18,465 nt of DNA. Origin: Alphaproteobacteria bacterium UBA5343 (GTDB lineage: Bacteria > Pseudomonadota > Alphaproteobacteria > RF32 > UBA5343). Every line of letters begins with the position of its first letter. Position 1 is the first letter of the stretch. Positions 15,687 through 18,465 of the stretch are shown here, in pieces. The notes under the pieces were generated by a model. It had not been told where the DNA came from, ran no database searches, and saw only the letters and a list, made by a program, of their open reading frames with translations. The stretch is taken from contig DHQH01000060.1 of assembly GCA_002410125.1 (NCBI GenBank), positions 30,294 through 48,758 of the forward strand, written 5' to 3'. The position numbers and the translations under genes were made by a program.

Positions 15687-16926
15687 ATCTTAAGGCCTCC
15701 ACAGGGTCTAACTTGGCAGCTTTGTAAGCTGGGTAAATGGTTGCCGCAAAAGAAACAACAAGCGACATTATAGCAACAGTTGTTACTTCTACAGGATCTA
15801 CAACGGCTGGAAGTTTTGAAAGGAAATAAATCTCTGCTGAAAATAACTCGGTTCCTGTTAGAGATTCTAAAAACCTTCTAATGCCTTCGATATTATTGCA
15901 GAAGAGTAATCCTAAGAATAAGCCTAAGCTAGTGCCAACTAAACCAATAAAAGCTCCTGACATGAAGAATATTCTCATAACCATAGCTTTGGTGGCTCCC
16001 ATAGTTCTTAAAACTGCGATGTCTCGTCCTTTATCTTTTACGAGCATGATAAGGCCAGAGATAATATTAAATGCGGCAACAATGATAATAAGAGTTAGGA
16101 TGATGAACATTACATTTCTCTCAACTTGTACAGCATTAAAAAAAGCAGAGTTTGAATGTTGCCAATCATAGATATGATATTTTACACCCGCTACTTGTTT
16201 GGCTTCTATCAATCCTTCTTTTAATAAATCTGGGCTTTTTAGTAATACATCCATATTGGTGATTTGTTTTTTTAGCCCAAAGAATTTTTGAGCAGCAGAA
16301 AGCGGCATAAATACGAAATTTGCATCATATTCAAACATTCCAACATTAAAAGTACCAAGCACTCGATATGATTTCATTCTTGGGACTGTACCAAAAGCGG
16401 TAACATTTCCTTTTGGTGAGATAACGGTTAGTGAATCCCCTATTCGCAATCCTAATTTTTGAGCAAGACGATAACCAACAATTACATTATCTCCCTTGAA
16501 ATTATCTAAAACTTCTGGAGCTATGTTTTTTGTGAGGGTTTCTCTTGTTCTTAGGCTTTGTTGTTCAATACCTCTTACAATCACACCTTCTGAACTTTTA
16601 CCAGAAGAAGCCAGCACTTGGTTTTCTACGATTGGAACTACTGATTTGACAGATGGAATAGCTTTTAGTCTTCTGGCGAGGTTGTCATAGTCTGAAATTC
16701 GCTCACCTGCGACACCATAGACACCGATATGGCCGTTTAATCCTAAAATTCTGTTTAATAATTCATGGCGAAAGCCGTTCATTACTGACATTACGATGAT
16801 TAGGGTTGCAACTCCAAGAGCAATTCCTAAGAAAGAAAATCCAGCAATTACAGATACAAAGCCTTCTTTTCGTTTTGATCTTAGATATCTCCAAGAAACA
16901 AGCCTTTCAAAAGCAGAGAAACTCAT
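15679..16926 (-). CDS. lolC: Lipoprotein-releasing system transmembrane protein LolC/LolE
   Basis: This is the integral membrane partner of LolD. I place the start at the ATG at 16926, giving 415 residues (MSFSAFERLVSWRYLRS), the normal LolC/E length and N-terminus; AGGA lies 8 nt upstream. A longer frame to 17019 would need a TTG and would run through the promoter. Membrane segments are seen at about residues 25-48, 272-297, 318-341 and 368-388, with a large periplasmic domain between the first and second (VIVRGIEQQSLRTRETLTK and the MacB-like core). The ending LDPVEALRYE is canonical. Only one LolC/E-type gene is present here; many Alphaproteobacteria use a single such protein, probably as a homodimer (sometimes called LolF), so the symbol is approximate. 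It is the first gene of the operon continuing through lolD and dnaE. Confidence 0.93.
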   Translation of the reverse strand: MSFSAFERLVSWRYLRSKRKEGFVSVIAGFSFLGIALGVATLIIVMSVMNGFRHELLNRILGLNGHIGVYGVAGERISDYDNLARRLKAIPSVKSVVPIVENQVLASSGKSSEGVIVRGIEQQSLRTRETLTKNIAPEVLDNFKGDNVIVGYRLAQKLGLRIGDSLTVISPKGNVTAFGTVPRMKSYRVLGTFNVGMFEYDANFVFMPLSAAQKFFGLKKQITNMDVLLKSPDLLKEGLIEAKQVAGVKYHIYDWQHSNSAFFNAVQVERNVMFIILTLIIIVAAFNIISGLIMLVKDKGRDIAVLRTMGATKAMVMRIFFMSGAFIGLVGTSLGLFLGLLFCNNIEGIRRFLESLTGTELFSAEIYFLSKLPAVVDPVEVTTVAIMSLVVSFAATIYPAYKAAKLDPVEALRYE

Positions 16927-16990
16927 ATTTTTTCCTATATTTGGGTTGTTGATTTTTGTTGTGCTAAATATACAACAAAATATTGCTCTT

Positions 16991-17029
16991 AGTATAGCAA
17001 AATCTTTATTTTTTCCCAATTTATTGGGA
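16991..17029 (-). promoter_or_regulatory. Promoter of the lolC/E-lolD-dnaE operon with a palindrome over the -35
   Basis: On the minus strand, TTGGGA (17014-17019, 4 of 6) and TATACT (16991-16996, 5 of 6, with an extended TG one base upstream) are 17 bp apart, 64 nt before the ATG at 16926. A palindrome of 7-bp arms, TCCCAAT-TT-ATTGGGA on the plus strand (17014-17029), covers the -35 box exactly at its edge. The 136-nt spacer between this operon and the upstream TPR gene holds no clear terminator. Confidence 0.6.
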
Positions 17030-17062
17030 GTGTTGGCAATTAACTTTTATAGTGTTGTAAAA

Positions 17063-18199
17063 TTATCTCCAATCACTAAATTCATCCTTTCTATCTATCA
17101 CAGCAAGTTTACCTATAATATTTTTAATGTCACTTACATGCTTCATTTTCTTACTAGAATTCAATATACCCTCCCAATCATCTTTATCATCATTGAAAAT
17201 ATATGGATTTTTTGCTTTATTCATAAAAATATTTAAAGCTTCTTTAGCTTGAGTAAAATCCCTATTTTTTATATATGCCTCTGAAAGATTATAATGATAT
17301 GAATCATCATCTCTTACACTGATAGCTTCTTTCAAATAGTTTATAGCCTTATCGTATTGCTCTAATTGAATATATAAGCTTCCTAATAAATTCAATATTG
17401 AACTATCTTTTGGATTTAATGACATTGCCCTATTCATAAATTCAAGAGATGTATCCAAATCTTGTAATCTATAATAACAAAACCCAATATAATTTAATGA
17501 TAATAAATCATTAGAATCTATTTCAAGAGATTTTGTTAAAACATCTATAGCTTCATTATATTTATGATTTATAATATATCTTCTAGCTTTTTGAGTATAC
17601 TCTTGCACTTCTTTTCTTTTTTCTTGTTCAATAATTTTATTAAGATATGTGTTGCCTTTCATACTATCCTCTTGTAACTCTTTTATAACTTCTTTTGACC
17701 TATCCTCTATATCCTTCATTGTTTCATCTGAACTTTTTAAACTTTTAGATAATTGTTTTTGTAAACCTTTAGCTTCATTTATTAACTTATCTATATCATC
17801 TTTTTTACTATCAAAAAATCTCATACCTATTATAGGGGCGGCTATTGCCAATATACCAAGTATTATAGCTAATATAGTTAGCCATATATTTAGCCAATTA
17901 TTTTGTGTTATATAATATTGTTGTAGAAAATCACTATGATTATCTTTGTGTATATTGTCTGTATTTTTTAATAAATCATTATTTTTAACAACAAAATAAT
18001 GCTTCCCTGTCTTTTTACTTATCACTTCTATTGACTGAATTATTTTATTATTTTCTTTTATACTGTTATCTAATATAGAAGTTACTTTGCAATGATAAGT
18101 AATCAACATTAATAGCATTACCAACCCCAAAATACCTGTTGCTCCTACAGCCCATTTAACTATTGTTGAACAATTATAATCACATTTCTTATTACTCAT
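17063..18199 (-). CDS. Two-TM membrane protein with coiled coil and C-terminal TPR repeats
   Basis: I do not recognise a named family for this 378-residue protein. It has a short cysteine-containing N-terminus (CDYNC), a membrane segment at about residues 15-35, a polar loop of about 65 residues, and a second segment at about 103-127. A charged, heptad-like stretch then runs to about 200 and is probably a coiled coil. At least four tetratricopeptide repeats follow (about 201-331), for example YNEAIDVLTKSLEIDSND, YYRLQDLDTSLEFMNRAMSLNP and YIQLEQYDKAINYLKEAISV. If both termini are cytoplasmic, the TPRs would form a cytosolic scaffold tethered to the inner membrane. AGTAGGA lies upstream of the ATG. 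It is transcribed from its own good promoter and is separated by 136 nt from the lol operon downstream. It could be accessory rather than core. Confidence 0.85.
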   Translation of the reverse strand: MSNKKCDYNCSTIVKWAVGATGILGLVMLLMLITYHCKVTSILDNSIKENNKIIQSIEVISKKTGKHYFVVKNNDLLKNTDNIHKDNHSDFLQQYYITQNNWLNIWLTILAIILGILAIAAPIIGMRFFDSKKDDIDKLINEAKGLQKQLSKSLKSSDETMKDIEDRSKEVIKELQEDSMKGNTYLNKIIEQEKRKEVQEYTQKARRYIINHKYNEAIDVLTKSLEIDSNDLLSLNYIGFCYYRLQDLDTSLEFMNRAMSLNPKDSSILNLLGSLYIQLEQYDKAINYLKEAISVRDDDSYHYNLSEAYIKNRDFTQAKEALNIFMNKAKNPYIFNDDKDDWEGILNSSKKMKHVSDIKNIIGKLAVIDRKDEFSDWR

Positions 18200-18230
18200 G
18201 TTTATTTTCCTACTAATATTTGAATTGTAT

Positions 18231-18300
18231 ATATTACACTCCTGTATATTAAGAATGTCAAATGTTTGTTGTGACGATTACATATAGAGGTGTGTAATAT
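18231..18300. repeat. 19-bp imperfect inverted repeat flanking the TPR gene promoter
   Basis: ATATTACACTCCTGTATAT (18231-18249) and ATATAGAGGTGTGTAATAT (18282-18300) are inverted repeats matching at 17 of 19 positions, separated by 32 bp. The left arm contains the -10 box of the TPR gene; the right arm carries the mirror-image TGTAAT facing the other way. It could be a dyad operator or a remnant of a small inverted-repeat element. Confidence 0.6.
18233..18261 (-). promoter_or_regulatory. Sigma70-like promoter of the TPR-protein gene
   Basis: On the minus strand a perfect -35 TTGACA (18256-18261) and a -10 TGTAAT (18233-18238, 5 of 6) are separated by exactly 17 bp, 33 nt before the ATG at 18199. 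This is the best promoter match in the window. Confidence 0.7.
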
Positions 18301-18347
18301 TGTGTATAATTGTTGAGAGATTCTGGAATGTCGGAGTATTTCGTTAC

Positions 18348-18381
18348 GAGATTGCCACGTCACCTCGTTCCTCGCAATGAC
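18348..18381. repeat. 34-bp palindromic dispersed-type repeat, copy 1
   Basis: The sequence runs from GAGATTGCCACGTCACC to CGCAATGAC, with terminal complementary blocks ATTGC (18351-18355) and GCAAT (18374-18378). It is much richer in G+C than the rest of the window. Elements of the form GTCATTGCGAGG...GGCAATCTC are a familiar class of dispersed palindromic repeats in Rickettsiales and other bacteria; the match is from memory. A CGGAGT block lies 16 nt before it, as it does 15 nt before copy 2. Confidence 0.75.
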
Positions 18382-18398
18382 GGTGGGGGTGGTTGGGG
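18382..18398 (+). other. G-rich tract between the two repeat copies
   Basis: Four G-runs (2, 5, 2 and 4 G residues) follow one another with loops of one or two T residues. This could fold as a two-tetrad G-quadruplex on the plus strand. It stands out sharply in an AT-rich window. No function is implied by the sequence alone. Confidence 0.4.
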
Positions 18399-18417
18399 AT
18401 AGCGGAGTTGGTGTTGT

Positions 18418-18451
18418 GAGATTGCCACAGGGCTTTGCCCTTCGCAATGAC
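18418..18451. repeat. 34-bp palindromic dispersed-type repeat, copy 2
   Basis: Same length and same ends as copy 1 (GAGATTGCCAC ... TCGCAATGAC), 70 bp downstream. Here the middle differs and forms a better hairpin: AGGGC (18429-18433) pairs with GCCCT (18437-18441) around TTT, inside ATTGC (18421-18425) and GCAAT (18444-18448). The conserved ends with a variable, self-complementary middle fit a palindromic repeat family rather than coding sequence. The 14 nt to the window edge show nothing further. Confidence 0.75.
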
Positions 18452-18465
18452 AAGGTTGAATCGCT

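Noticed and set aside
16927..17019. Longer N-terminus for the LolC/E protein
   Set aside because: It needs a TTG start inside the -35 box, and the extra residues do not match the family. The ATG at 16926 has a ribosome binding site and the canonical N-terminus.
17014..17029. Hairpin as terminator of the TPR gene
   Set aside because: In the minus direction the stem is followed by A residues rather than T residues, and it coincides with a promoter -35; an operator is the better reading.
16796..17236. Plus-strand frame of 146 codons opposite lolC/E and the TPR gene
   Set aside because: It crosses two confident minus-strand genes and a promoter, and shows no protein family features.
18202..18453. 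Open reading frame of 83 codons on the minus strand (VIARNEVTWQSRNE-type protein)
   Set aside because: It is a translation of the palindromic repeats and the inverted-repeat spacer, overlaps the TPR-gene promoter, and has no coherent protein features. Such peptides are a known annotation artefact of these repeats.
18332..18465. Start of a CRISPR array
   Set aside because: Only two copies, with palindromic variable centres and a G-rich non-spacer between them; no cas genes nearby.

Overview
The window is AT-rich (about one third G+C by eye) and densely coding, and looks like chromosome from a low-GC alphaproteobacterium. The main reasons are the gene order lolC/E - lolD - dnaE on one strand, a single lolC/E-type gene, a DnaE of 1152 residues whose N-terminus (HLRCHSAYSL) resembles alphaproteobacterial DnaE, and a GlmU with full uridyltransferase and acetyltransferase halves. 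A 34-bp palindromic repeat at the right edge resembles dispersed repeats known from Rickettsiales and other low-GC Alphaproteobacteria. The lineage is an inference; no rRNA or tRNA gene is present to settle it.

Layout, left to right. (1) 1-2702, minus strand: a branched-chain amino acid type ABC importer cluster. A LivH-like permease with its own promoter is followed by two tandem, paralogous, membrane-anchored substrate-binding proteins; the second runs off the left edge. (2) 2751-6422, minus strand: glmU - glmS - a small membrane-anchored, four-cysteine protein. GlmS makes glucosamine-6-phosphate and GlmU makes UDP-GlcNAc, the precursor of peptidoglycan and lipid A. (3) 6423-6617: a divergent spacer with a 17-bp-phased direct-repeat array. 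(4) 6618-8798, plus strand: a DUF2207 membrane protein with an unusual N-terminal extension. It is the only plus-strand gene. (5) 8858-9652, minus strand: a stand-alone DUF3800 (RNase H-like) gene with a GTG start. (6) 9721-16996, minus strand: a tight operon, lolC/E - lolD - dnaE - two paralogous multi-pass membrane proteins. It has a promoter at 16991-17019 and a rho-independent terminator at 9721-9754. (7) 17063-18261, minus strand: a two-TM coiled-coil/TPR protein with a good sigma70-type promoter inside a large inverted repeat. (8) 18346-18451: two tandem copies of a GC-rich palindromic repeat with a G-rich tract between them.

Most genes are envelope housekeeping (amino sugar supply, lipoprotein export, nutrient uptake) plus the replicative polymerase. 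I see no phage, transposase, CRISPR array or clear defence island. The less explained items are the two small gene families of membrane proteins (10572-11462 and 9775-10569), the four-cysteine protein after glmS, the DUF3800 gene, the phased repeat array at 6535-6593, the inverted repeat at 18231-18300, and a four-residue insertion in the GlmU acetyltransferase site.
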